Below are positions 1-6,953 of a DNA stretch of 11,352 nucleotides, piece by piece. A program made the position numbers and the translations under genes. This DNA comes from DAIOHQ01 sp036744635. Its GTDB lineage: Bacteria > Planctomycetota > Phycisphaerae > Tepidisphaerales > Tepidisphaeraceae. Below the pieces are notes generated by a model, which had not been told where the DNA came from, did not search any database, and saw only the letters and a list, made by a program, of their open reading frames with translations. The DNA lies in the NCBI GenBank assembly GCA_036744635.1, contig DAIOHQ010000163.1, positions 1 to 11,352 of the forward strand, read 5' to 3'. Every line of letters begins with the position of its first letter. Positions within the stretch are counted from its first letter, which is position 1.

Positions 1-76
1 CTTGGCGCTATCGCCAGGGGCGTTTTGACACGCGAACTGCGGAAGTCGGGCTAGCGCTTCGGCGCCCATGTCTGCC

Positions 77-138
77 GTAGGGTCCGCTTCAGCGGACGGG
101 ACGAATTTGAGTACCGCCTCCGCTGAAGCGGACCCTAC
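77..138. repeat. Long inverted repeat (REP-like palindrome) past the stop of the giant gene
   Basis: Two perfect 20-bp arms, 77-96 and 119-138, face each other across a 22-nt loop. Each arm is itself a small palindrome: TCCGC-TTCA-GCGGA on the left and TCCGC-TGAA-GCGGA on the right, each next to a GTAGGG or CCCTAC end. The element starts about 13 nt beyond the TAG of the minus-strand gene at 152-3511, so it would lie in that gene's 3' untranslated region. There is no U-tract, so it is not a classic terminator, but it could stabilise the mRNA 3' end or act as a dispersed REP element. Bases 1-76 show nothing I can support. Confidence 0.75.
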
Positions 139-151
139 ATGAACCACCTAC

Positions 152-3100
152 CTACTCCTGCGACAGCTTCTTGTAATATTCCTTCAGCGCATCGCTCCAC
201 GCCGCCGGAAGCTGGCCTTTCATCGCGTCGTTGATGTCTTCCTTCATCTTCCGGCTGGTCTGCGGCGTGGTGTCGCGCTGGGTGTGAATTCGTCCGCTGA
301 GCATCATGCGGCTGCTGTCCATGTCATCCAGCAGCACATCCTTGCGATGCAGCGCGTTCTGATACCGATTGGCCTTCAGGTCTGACTCCACTCGCCGCAT
401 CAGCGCGATCGACTCCAGCATTTTGAAGTTGTCATACTTGCCCACCTGGTACTGCAGGTTAAGGCGCTCGGCATTGTTGCGGAGCTGCGCCTGCTTCTGC
501 GCCAGGCGCTGCATTTCCTGCTTCTGCTTGGGACCAACCGGCCCTTCCAGCCCTTCGCCCCCTTCGCCGGAAATCTTGCCGCCACCGGTTGCGCCGCCGG
601 TCGGGTCCTTGCTGGTGTCCTTGACTTGCCCTTTCTGGAACGGCGTGGGATCGAGCCGGGTCGGCGTGTTGCGGCCGCCCTTGCCGCTGGCGGTTTCCTC
701 GACCATTTCACCCTGCGACTTGCCCGAGCGTCCTTCACCGGCGCGTCCGCCCATCTCATTGTTGTTGGGAAGCTGGTTGCCGGTAACGCCCTTGGCCGAC
801 ATGTCGGCGATGGGGCCGTCGGCGGCATCCCATCCAATACCCTTATCGGCCGAGTCGGTCCAGTTGGCGTTCATGTCTTCCATGTCTTCAAACAAATCTT
901 CCTGCTGCTCCATCAGCTCGCCGACCATGTCTTCCAGCTCCTTGGGAAGCTCGGCCATGGGAGTATCGGTCTTGCCAAGCGGATCTTCCTGCGTCCACTT
1001 CTGCCGGTCGGGCGTGTTGCTCAGCCATTTCTCGATGTTGCTGGAAAGCTCCTTGGCCAGCTCCAGCCCCATGTCTTCGGCGGCCACGGCGATCTCGGCG
1101 GCCTTTTGCTTGAGGGCATCCTTGGCCATCGTCGTTTCGCTATACACTTCCATCAGTTCCTTGAGCAGCGCCGCGTTGGACATATCCTGCTCGGCCATCT
1201 TCGAAAAATCCGAAACTTTTTCCTGCATGAACGCGTCGAGCTTCTCCTGGGCGGCCTTAAGCTCCTCAAGCAGCTTCTTGTCGGCCTCGTCGTAGTTATC
1301 CACCGGCTTCTTGGCCAGGTTGGCGGTCTGCTCCATGATCCGCTGCTCTTCCTTCATGAACTTCTTGAGGTCCTCATTCAGCTTGTTGAGCTTTTCGCGC
1401 TGGTTGGCCAGATCGTCGCCGGATCGCGTGGTCGGCTGGGTGGCCGGATCGGCGGCGGCATTGAGCATCGCCAGCAGACTTTCCAGCGTGGTGATGATCC
1501 GGCGCTGCCGCGCCCGCAGGTCCTTGTTGAGCTTCACCCGCTCGGCCGCCAGCGGCTCGCCGATGATGGCGGCCGAGAGATCCACCGCCTCCTTCGCCGG
1601 GTTCATCGCCAGCACCAGCAGCGTCTTTTGAATGACCTTGGTCTGCTCGTCGAATTGGAAGGTCTCGGCGGTCTGCTGCATCATCGTGCGCAGGTCTGCC
1701 TGGCCGGAGCCGATTTTCTTGAAGAAGTCCGCGAACGCCTGGTCGCCGCCGGCCGCGTGCTCCAACAGCTTGAACGCGGTGGTCTGTTCATTGAGGTCGC
1801 GCTGAATCTTGAGCATCTCCAGCAGCCGGGCGCGGAGCTTGTCGGCCTTTTCCTTCTCATCCTTTTTGATCTGCTCGGGATCGCGGAACTTGATCTCGTA
1901 GATGTTGGACATCGTCGTCTGCGGGCCCAGGTCCTTCTCGTTTGCGCTGGAATTGGACGAAGCGGGCAGAGCACGGTTATCCGACACTTCCACCTGAATG
2001 CGAATGGCGCTGCCATGCTTGCGCAACTCCGGCTTGAGGTCGAGCACGGCCGCCAGTTCCGCCACCGGCTTGGCGGGCGAGAGATCAGCCGGCACCACCA
2101 GCACCGGCGTCGGCTGCGAACCGGGAGCAGCCTGACTGCTCGCGGCGGCATCAGAGGCGTTCCACACCAGCACCCGGGCCTTGGCGACCCCGTAGTCATC
2201 CTTCAGGTTGGCGACGATCTTCACCTCGGCGCTGGGCGCGATGGCGGTATCCTGCGTCGGCCATTTCATCTCGATCATCGGCGCCGCATCGCGGGTGCAG
2301 TGGATGACGAAATTTTGCTCCGGCACCCGCGCGATAATCTGCCCGGCTCCCTCGGTAAGCAGCACCGCGACCGCCATCTCATCCATCACCACGAGATTTC
2401 CCGAGAACGTCAGCCCGGCCTGAAGAACTTCCATCGGCGCCGGCGTCGATTCACCAATCTGCAGCATCGCCGCCTTCACCGGTACATCGACGCTGGCGCT
2501 CAGTTCAATCTTGCTACCTTGCGGCACCTGGATCGGTGTCTTGTCGATCTGGTCGGGAGTGAGAACCACCTTCGACGCCGCCTGCCCGGTATAGCTGGGC
2601 GGGGTGATGCTGAGCGAAAGCTGCATGAGCTTCACTTCTCGCACCACGTTCACCTTGTGCCAGTCGCTCTGGGTCGACCCTACCTCAACCCGGAAACGCG
2701 TCGATTCCAGCACGTGCTCGACGCGATAGGCGTAGCGAAGGCGCGCGATCCCATCCATTTCGTTGCCAGCGTCATTGATCGGCGATCCGACCAGTTCGGC
2801 GGGAGGCAGCTTGTTATCAAAAATCAGCTTGCAGTTCCCCATCTTCGGATCTTTGGCGATAATCGTGATCTCAAGAGGTTGGCCCGCCACCAACGTCACC
2901 TCATCAGGTTGCACATCGATAATTCTCGCCGCGCCAATCTTTGGGACAAAACTTGTCGGGCTGAACATCTGATGCCAGCCGTGAGACATGCGCCCATGAA
3001 ACAGGCCCATGAGCAGAAGTGCCGGCACCACGAAGTAGCTGAGGCGCAGGACGAGCGCGCGCAGGTCGGAAAGCTTCACGGCCTCGTCCAGGCTTTTCCC

Positions 3101-3511
3101 CCGGGCATTGGAAAGGATCTCGGAAAAGATCTGCGGCAGCCAGGGGCTTGTCTGCAGATCGGCGGCGCTGGCGAGCAACACGGAATTGGTCAACCCGTTG
3201 TGAAGATTCCCCACCCGCGACTCCACCAGCCTGGCGACTTCCAGCATCTTCGGGCGGATCAGCAGCGGCAGCACAATCCAGAAAACGCCGCTGGCCACAA
3301 TCCAGCCTGCCCAGACGGCAGCGATCATCCATGTCCACGAAGACTGGCCGACGACGCCGGCCGTCAGCGCCGCCAGCAGCGATGCGACGATCACCCCGCT
3401 GGCAAACAACAGCGCCCCGCGCACGATGCGCTGCACGCGATACTTCTGGCCGATCGCGTCCAATTGGTCCTCGATCACCGCGAAAGCCGGATCGTGCGTG
3501 AGTTGAGTCAT
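152..3511 (-). CDS. Giant membrane-anchored coiled-coil protein, DUF4175-like
   Basis: A 1119-residue protein of unknown function. Three hydrophobic segments (about 31-54, 60-84 and 151-171) place the N-terminus in the membrane. Residues about 195-540 look like beta-rich, Ig-like extracytoplasmic domains. Charged coiled-coil stretches follow at about 545-575 and 695-770, then a Gly/Asn/Asp-rich low-complexity region at about 905-990, then a helical C-terminus ending EYYKKLSQE. The layout resembles large planctomycete proteins annotated DUF4175 or hypothetical, often near MoxR/DUF58/VWA genes (known from memory; no such neighbour is visible here, and the next gene downstream lies outside the window). 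The start at 3511 is chosen because AAGGAG (3518-3523) sits 6 nt upstream of ATG. The open frame runs 51 codons further, but that part is Asn/Pro/Gln/Lys-rich translation of simple repeats and not protein-like. A role in envelope structure is only inference. Confidence 0.9.
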   Translation of the reverse strand: MTQLTHDPAFAVIEDQLDAIGQKYRVQRIVRGALLFASGVIVASLLAALTAGVVGQSSWTWMIAAVWAGWIVASGVFWIVLPLLIRPKMLEVARLVESRVGNLHNGLTNSVLLASAADLQTSPWLPQIFSEILSNARGKSLDEAVKLSDLRALVLRLSYFVVPALLLMGLFHGRMSHGWHQMFSPTSFVPKIGAARIIDVQPDEVTLVAGQPLEITIIAKDPKMGNCKLIFDNKLPPAELVGSPINDAGNEMDGIARLRYAYRVEHVLESTRFRVEVGSTQSDWHKVNVVREVKLMQLSLSITPPSYTGQAASKVVLTPDQIDKTPIQVPQGSKIELSASVDVPVKAAMLQIGESTPAPMEVLQAGLTFSGNLVVMDEMAVAVLLTEGAGQIIARVPEQNFVIHCTRDAAPMIEMKWPTQDTAIAPSAEVKIVANLKDDYGVAKARVLVWNASDAAASSQAAPGSQPTPVLVVPADLSPAKPVAELAAVLDLKPELRKHGSAIRIQVEVSDNRALPASSNSSANEKDLGPQTTMSNIYEIKFRDPEQIKKDEKEKADKLRARLLEMLKIQRDLNEQTTAFKLLEHAAGGDQAFADFFKKIGSGQADLRTMMQQTAETFQFDEQTKVIQKTLLVLAMNPAKEAVDLSAAIIGEPLAAERVKLNKDLRARQRRIITTLESLLAMLNAAADPATQPTTRSGDDLANQREKLNKLNEDLKKFMKEEQRIMEQTANLAKKPVDNYDEADKKLLEELKAAQEKLDAFMQEKVSDFSKMAEQDMSNAALLKELMEVYSETTMAKDALKQKAAEIAVAAEDMGLELAKELSSNIEKWLSNTPDRQKWTQEDPLGKTDTPMAELPKELEDMVGELMEQQEDLFEDMEDMNANWTDSADKGIGWDAADGPIADMSAKGVTGNQLPNNNEMGGRAGEGRSGKSQGEMVEETASGKGGRNTPTRLDPTPFQKGQVKDTSKDPTGGATGGGKISGEGGEGLEGPVGPKQKQEMQRLAQKQAQLRNNAERLNLQYQVGKYDNFKMLESIALMRRVESDLKANRYQNALHRKDVLLDDMDSSRMMLSGRIHTQRDTTPQTSRKMKEDINDAMKGQLPAAWSDALKEYYKKLSQE

Positions 3512-3517
3512 GGGGAA

Positions 3518-3523
3518 CTCCTT
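3518..3523 (-). promoter_or_regulatory. Shine-Dalgarno site deciding the start of the giant gene
   Basis: Read on the minus strand this is AAGGAG with a 6-nt spacer to the ATG at 3511. It supports the internal start over the 51-codon upstream extension. Confidence 0.85.
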
Positions 3524-3568
3524 GCGCAATGGTATATCGGAAACCGGGGAGAATTGTTGCGGTAGAAA

Positions 3569-3610
3569 GCGGATTTTGGGTTGTGGATTGCGGATTTTGG
3601 ATTGGGGATT
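3569..3610. repeat. Two tandem 21-bp repeats in the leader of the giant gene
   Basis: 3569-3589 and 3590-3610 both begin GCGGATTTTGG and end GGATT, matching at about 18 of 21 positions. They lie 58-100 nt upstream of the giant gene's start codon, probably in its 5' untranslated region. As codons they give the repetitive Asn-Pro-Gln-x-Lys-Ile-Arg string of the spurious N-terminal extension, which argues that they are non-coding. Confidence 0.75.
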
Positions 3611-3659
3611 CGGGGTACCCTTTTGGGGTTTTGGAGGGGAGAGCGATTTTGGAATGTGG

Positions 3660-3689
3660 GACATTGTGCGACATTGTGGGACATTGCGT
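3660..3689. repeat. Three tandem 10-bp GACATTGTGG-type repeats
   Basis: GACATTGTGC (3660-3669), GACATTGTGG (3670-3679) and GACATTGCGT (3680-3689) lie head to tail. A further GGGACATTGG occurs at about 3757-3766. They sit about 150-180 nt upstream of the giant minus-strand gene and could be protein-binding iterations in its regulatory region, or simple-sequence debris. No promoter hexamers next to them were convincing. Confidence 0.65.
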
Positions 3690-4080
3690 TTTCGTAAACT
3701 ATTGATTTACTGACACTTGTGGGAATGTCGCAGGAATGTACTTTTGGGACGGAATGGGACATTGGAACCCCCTTTTGGTTGTCTAGCCCGGGGCGCGCGA
3801 CGAAGGGGGCGGCGGGCTGAGTGGCCTGCGGAAGCGCCCCCGGACGGCACGAAGATCACAATTGCGAAGATATTCTATAGATGTGTTAGGGTTTTGTCAA
3901 GTGAGCATTTCGCATTTCAGCATTTCATGTCAAGTGCGGAACATGCGAACGGGAAAAAATTTTCACGCAAGAATGCGTTGAAAGCTCCCCAACAAAATTC
4001 GAGGCCGTCGCGATGTGATCCTGAGACTGAGGTATTCCGAAGGATCTGGCCGGCTTTCCCGGGGCGATGGAAGATGTCAG
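3690..4080. other. Gene-free spacer, AT-richer in its middle
   Basis: No credible gene was seen on either strand; the open frames crossing it have no recognisable protein character. About 3855-3990 is clearly more AT-rich than the surrounding DNA. It contains TGTCAAGTG at 3895-3903 and again at 3928-3936, enclosing three GCATTTC copies (3905-3911, 3912-3918, 3920-3926). Further right, GATCCT (4017-4022) and AGGATC (4041-4046) form a small inverted pair around a TATTCCGA loop. It could hold a promoter or small RNA gene, but nothing decides this. Confidence 0.5.
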
Positions 4081-4437
4081 GCGCCGGGTGCGGGGTGCCA
4101 CAGGTCGCGGTACTCCGCTCGTTGTTCCACACATCTTTCAAACCGGCCTTGGCGCTATCGAAAACGCGGTTTGGGAGCCGAGCAAGCAGCGGACTCAACC
4201 GTGTCTGGATTGGCTCCAGGGCCATTCCAAAAGATGTGTGGAACAACGAGGCGTACTGGCAGACCTGTGCGAAGGACGCGCGGAGCACAGGTCTCGGAGT
4301 ACCGCGACCTGTGGCACCCGGCGCGAAGGACGCGCGGAGGAGCACGGGTCTCGGAGTACCGCGACCTGTGGCACCCGGCGCGAAGGACGCGCGAAGGAGC
4401 ACGGGTCTCGGAATACCGCGACCTGTGGCACCCGGCG
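4081..4437. repeat. Composite REP-like repeat array with nested palindrome
   Basis: The block has three layers. First, the left end (4093-4117, GGTGCCACAGGTC core) is a perfect 25-bp inverted copy of 4295-4319. The match continues outward as GCGCCGGGTGC (4081-4091) against its complement at 4314-4324, apart from a 7-bp duplication on the left. Second, inside lies a 21-bp perfect inverted repeat (4118-4138 with 4230-4250), and inside that GGCCTTGG (4145-4152) opposite CCAGGGCC (4216-4223). Third, the right side holds three tandem units: 4270-4323 (54 bp), 4324-4380 and 4381-4437 (57 bp each). Each contains a hairpin with CACAGGTC or CACGGGTC opposite GACCTGTG. The array starts 6-10 nt past the stop of the phosphoesterase gene. 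It resembles bacterial interspersed mosaic elements built from REP units. No transposase is present, and the tandem units have no variable spacers. Confidence 0.85.
4118..4250. repeat. Large inverted repeat inside the REP array
   Basis: The arms CTCGTTGTTCCACACATCTT (4118-4137) and its exact complement (4231-4250), plus one more pair at 4138/4230, enclose 91 nt that carry weaker inner palindromes, including AAAC-GCG-GTTT at 4162-4172. Just outside the arms are half REP sequences (CACAGGTC near 4099-4106 and GACCTGTG at 4262-4269). The structure therefore looks like a REP hairpin with a further palindrome at its tip. It could extrude as a cruciform or fold as a long RNA or ssDNA hairpin. Confidence 0.85.
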
Positions 4438-4443
4438 GCCGCT

Positions 4444-5415
4444 TCATCGCAAAGCTATTTGGTTCGGTGAAGGCACTAGCGCCAGCGTGGTGGCAGCATG
4501 GGGGATGGCGCGCGGCGGAGTCTCAATGCTGTGCAGGCGAAGCTGGATCGCGTCCCGGCTGAGCAGCACATCCGTCCAGGCGCGGGGTTGGCCGGCGTTG
4601 AACAGATAGGCGGTGGTGGGAAGATTGATGAGATAAATCCCCCGCCGGCGCTCGACGCTCCAGCGGTGGGTGTGGCCATAGAAATAAGCGCGCACGTTGG
4701 CATGGCGCTGCAAAACGTTCCAGAGCTTGCCGCCATCGCGCAGGCGCATGCCCAGTTTGGCGAAGAGGTCCTCATCCTCAAAGGGATGATGGGCGACGAT
4801 GATGGCATTGGTGTTGGCGGTGCGGGCCAGCGCGGCATCCAACCAGTCGAGTTGCTCATCGCCGATCTCCCCGCCGATTTCATTGGTGTGGCCAAGGGAA
4901 TCGAGCAGAAACCAATTGGCGTAGCGGCTGGCGATGATCGAAACGCACCGGTTGGCGACCGCCGCGGAGCCAAAGCTGTCCCCGAGCACAGATTCGAAAT
5001 GGCCGCGATGATCGTGGTTCCCCATCATCAGATGAAGCGGTATACCTTTCTGAAGGATCGGATGGACCAGCACGTTGGCAAAGTTTCGGTAATCAGCGCG
5101 ATCGCCGGTCATATAGGCACAGTCACCGGAAACGATCACTCCCGACAGGCTGGCCGCGACGGCACAGATTTCAGAAGCCGCACGGGCGGCATTGGCGGAC
5201 ATGTTGACCCCGTCGCGAACGTGTGTTGGGTCGGCGGCGATGTGAGGATCGGACAGCAGCGCGAAGCGCTCGGGCCGGTCGGCCGCCCGAATAGGCGCCG
5301 CCGATGAGGTCAGGAATTTCGCGGAAGTGGCTCCGCAACCGGCAAGCGCCACAGAGGCGCCGGCAAACAGGGACGTTTTCAGAAAATCCCGGCGGGAGGA
5401 AACGTGCAGGGGCAT
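4444..5415 (-). CDS. Tat-exported lipoprotein phosphoesterase, calcineurin-like
   Basis: A 323-residue metallophosphoesterase expected outside the cytoplasmic membrane. The N-terminus has a textbook twin-arginine motif, SRRDFLK (residues 7-13), a hydrophobic stretch and a lipobox LAGC with Cys27, so it should be Tat-exported and lipid-anchored. The dinuclear-metal motifs are complete and in order: D56-x-H58, G97-D98, GNHD (132-135), HH (209-210) and GHTH (247-250). The family hydrolyses phosphomono- or diesters; the substrate cannot be told from sequence, though the fold resembles the CpdA/Icc type. The start is set at 5415 because it places the Tat motif at the extreme N-terminus; the frame stays open for 95 more codons of basic, non-protein-like sequence. 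The Shine-Dalgarno is weak. The 3' end runs straight into the REP array. The gene is divergent from the one at 5634. Confidence 0.9.
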   Translation of the reverse strand: MPLHVSSRRDFLKTSLFAGASVALAGCGATSAKFLTSSAAPIRAADRPERFALLSDPHIAADPTHVRDGVNMSANAARAASEICAVAASLSGVIVSGDCAYMTGDRADYRNFANVLVHPILQKGIPLHLMMGNHDHRGHFESVLGDSFGSAAVANRCVSIIASRYANWFLLDSLGHTNEIGGEIGDEQLDWLDAALARTANTNAIIVAHHPFEDEDLFAKLGMRLRDGGKLWNVLQRHANVRAYFYGHTHRWSVERRRGIYLINLPTTAYLFNAGQPRAWTDVLLSRDAIQLRLHSIETPPRAIPHAATTLALVPSPNQIALR

Positions 5416-5469
5416 AGGCCATCCGTGGAACAACAAATCCAAAGCAGCGAGGAAGGGCCAATAAGACGA

Positions 5470-5482
5470 AGACGCGTCGTCT
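5470..5482. promoter_or_regulatory. Possible operator: AGACG-N3-CGTCT, copy 1
   Basis: A 13-bp inverted repeat, AGACG-CGT-CGTCT, 55 bp upstream of the phosphoesterase start in the divergent intergenic region. It overlaps a wider pair AAGACGA (5463-5469) / TCGTCTT (5477-5483). Its perfect arms recur in copy 2, 114 bp away. A dimeric repressor or activator site is inferred; no regulator gene is visible in the window. Confidence 0.4.
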
Positions 5483-5534
5483 TGCTGCAGAGCTTCGATC
5501 AAGGATGCGGATGCCCTAACCCAGTTGAGGTAAT

Positions 5535-5556
5535 ACCCGCGGGGCAGCCGGCGGGT
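5535..5556. repeat. Small GC-rich hairpin in the divergent intergenic region
   Basis: ACCCGC (5535-5540) pairs with GCGGGT (5551-5556) over a 10-nt loop. No U-tract follows on either strand, so terminator function is unlikely. It sits between the two AGACG-N3-CGTCT sites. Confidence 0.35.
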
Positions 5557-5583
5557 TCGCGAGATATTCAAATGGCAAAAGGA

Positions 5584-5596
5584 AGACGGCGCGTCT
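5584..5596. promoter_or_regulatory. Possible operator: AGACG-N3-CGTCT, copy 2
   Basis: AGACG-GCG-CGTCT with the same arms as copy 1, about 38 bp upstream of the plus-strand gene at 5634. Each gene of the divergent pair therefore has one copy close to its start. Function is inferred from symmetry and position only. Confidence 0.4.
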
Positions 5597-5633
5597 GATT
5601 GCCACCGTCGGCAGCGGGGTCTACAACAGGGAC

Positions 5634-6905
5634 ATGAGCATCTGGCTGCTATTGCAGGTATCTGCCCCCGCCCCGGCCGGTCCATCCGCCCCCAGCGCAT
5701 CGACGATTTTTTACCTGACCTTGCTGTTCATTTTCCTCACCGCGATTATTACCACGGTCGCCACCAAGTGGGCACGCGATAAGTGTTTGAAGTTCTTCCA
5801 CCACTATCACGTAACGTTGGAGAAAAACCGCGGCCAGTCGATGTGGGGAACCTTCAAGGTCTTCAGCAGCGGGATTGAGGTGGTATATGACCATGCATTC
5901 ATCGATTCCCGCGGCCGCAAGAAGACCAGCTTCATGATGTATCCGCCGGAGATGGATGCCCAGCTCCTGAGCGTGTTGCGCTATCACGATGAACTGGACG
6001 CCGACGGGCAGGAGCGGCGAAAAGAGCAAATTCATGCAACCTTCAATCCCGGTCCATTGCGCCGCTTCGCCCGCGGCGTGCGAAATTTCGTCAATACCCT
6101 GCGCGATGCGTTCAGCGCGGCCATCGGCGCGGTGGTCGGCCAATATCAGAAGATCAATCCGACCAGCGCAGTGATGGGCACCCAGGGCGGCTCGGTGGCG
6201 CAGATCGGCCAGACGCTGCTGGGTAAATTCGCCAACGCCTACGAGCCGCTGCTGGAGCAGTACATCGGCCAGCCGGTGATATTGGATGTGGCCGATCCGA
6301 TCAATCCCAACAACGCTACCGTGGAATACGCCGGATATCTGGCCGATTACACGCAGCAGTTCATCGCCGTCTTCAACATCGAGCACACCACGGCCGAGGA
6401 AATCATCGTCACCCTGCCGGAAGTGGAGAGCGGCCCGGATCTGCCGCCCCTGCCCATGCCCCCGCCTCCCGGCGCGCCCGCCCCGGTGCTGCCGCCGCCA
6501 ATCAAAGTGGAGGCGCAAATGGCGGTGCGGATCGACGGCCTGCGCTTCAAAGTGCAGAACTTGCGCCACGAGCCGGTGGTCGTCAGAAAGCTGGAGCGCG
6601 AGGGCTTCGAGCCGATCGAATTGGGCATGGTGATTCCGTCGAACGGAATACTGGACCTGCCCGCCCGCGATGCCCGCGGCGCCAAGCTTTTCTGCGAGGT
6701 GGTGCGCTGCCTGGATATCGTGGCCCCGCGGAAATTCGCGGCCGTTCGCCACGCCGGCGAAATCGTCGAACGCCGCGGTCTGGTCGATGAGATGCATCTG
6801 GCGCAACTCCCCCTGGTGCCGACGCTCCTGCGCAACGTCCCGTTCATGGGAACGCGCGGCACAGCACCCGAAGAGGAAGAAGAAACCGGGCTGGGCGGCG
6901 GCTGA
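5634..6905 (+). CDS. Unrecognised membrane-anchored protein
   Basis: A 423-residue protein I cannot assign to a family. A short Ala/Pro/Ser-rich N-terminus is followed by one membrane segment (about 24-44) and a basic stretch (KWARDKCLKFFHHYH), so the bulk is probably cytoplasmic by the positive-inside rule. Residues about 60-260 are a mixed alpha/beta region. A Pro-rich linker (about 267-290, PMPPPPGAP) leads to a beta-rich C-terminal domain (about 292-385), and the tail is acidic (PEEEEET). The start is the first ATG with the membrane segment nearby; the Shine-Dalgarno is poor (ACAGGGAC). It is the first gene of a plus-strand run with the cobalamin adenosyltransferase 48 nt downstream. Codon use and GC content match its neighbours, and a long antisense open frame here is only a shadow. 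The Pro-rich linker suggests two separately folding domains. Confidence 0.8.
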   Translation: MSIWLLLQVSAPAPAGPSAPSASTIFYLTLLFIFLTAIITTVATKWARDKCLKFFHHYHVTLEKNRGQSMWGTFKVFSSGIEVVYDHAFIDSRGRKKTSFMMYPPEMDAQLLSVLRYHDELDADGQERRKEQIHATFNPGPLRRFARGVRNFVNTLRDAFSAAIGAVVGQYQKINPTSAVMGTQGGSVAQIGQTLLGKFANAYEPLLEQYIGQPVILDVADPINPNNATVEYAGYLADYTQQFIAVFNIEHTTAEEIIVTLPEVESGPDLPPLPMPPPPGAPAPVLPPPIKVEAQMAVRIDGLRFKVQNLRHEPVVVRKLEREGFEPIELGMVIPSNGILDLPARDARGAKLFCEVVRCLDIVAPRKFAAVRHAGEIVERRGLVDEMHLAQLPLVPTLLRNVPFMGTRGTAPEEEEETGLGGG

Positions 6906-6915
6906 ACCCGCGCAA

Positions 6916-6937
6916 CTCTTGCCATGCGTCGCAAGAG
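6916..6937 (+). repeat. Intergenic 7-bp-stem hairpin before the adenosyltransferase
   Basis: CTCTTGC (6916-6922) and GCAAGAG (6931-6937) pair across an 8-nt loop, between the stop at 6905 and the ATG at 6954. No T-run follows, so it is not a terminator. It could be an RNA-processing or translation-control hairpin. The GTAGG that may serve as ribosome site lies just downstream of it. Confidence 0.4.
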
Positions 6938-6953
6938 ACGTAGGCTCGCTGCA

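Noticed and set aside
1..13. A 13-bp match between the window start and 4148-4160 (CTTGGCGCTATCG)
   Set aside because: One or two 13-mer repeats are expected by chance in 11 kb, and the match does not extend.
626..3565. A 979-codon open frame on the plus strand opposite the giant gene
   Set aside because: It is antisense to a gene with a strong ribosome site and clear membrane and coiled-coil layout. Its translation is His/Arg/Gly/Leu-rich without domains, as expected from GC-biased third positions.
4270..4437. CRISPR array
   Set aside because: The units are tandem and near-identical over their whole length with no variable spacers, and no cas gene is nearby.
3717..4562. Open frames through the repeat array encoding tandem PRPVAPG- or ATGRGTPRPV-like peptides
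   Set aside because: The repeats stay open only because the units are 54 or 57 bp (multiples of three). The sequence is palindromic, so both strands give similar peptides, and no ribosome site or protein family supports them.
6906..6953. Cobalamin riboswitch before the B12 adenosyltransferase
   Set aside because: The gap is only 48 nt and holds one small hairpin; no B12-box-like element is present there or upstream of 5634.
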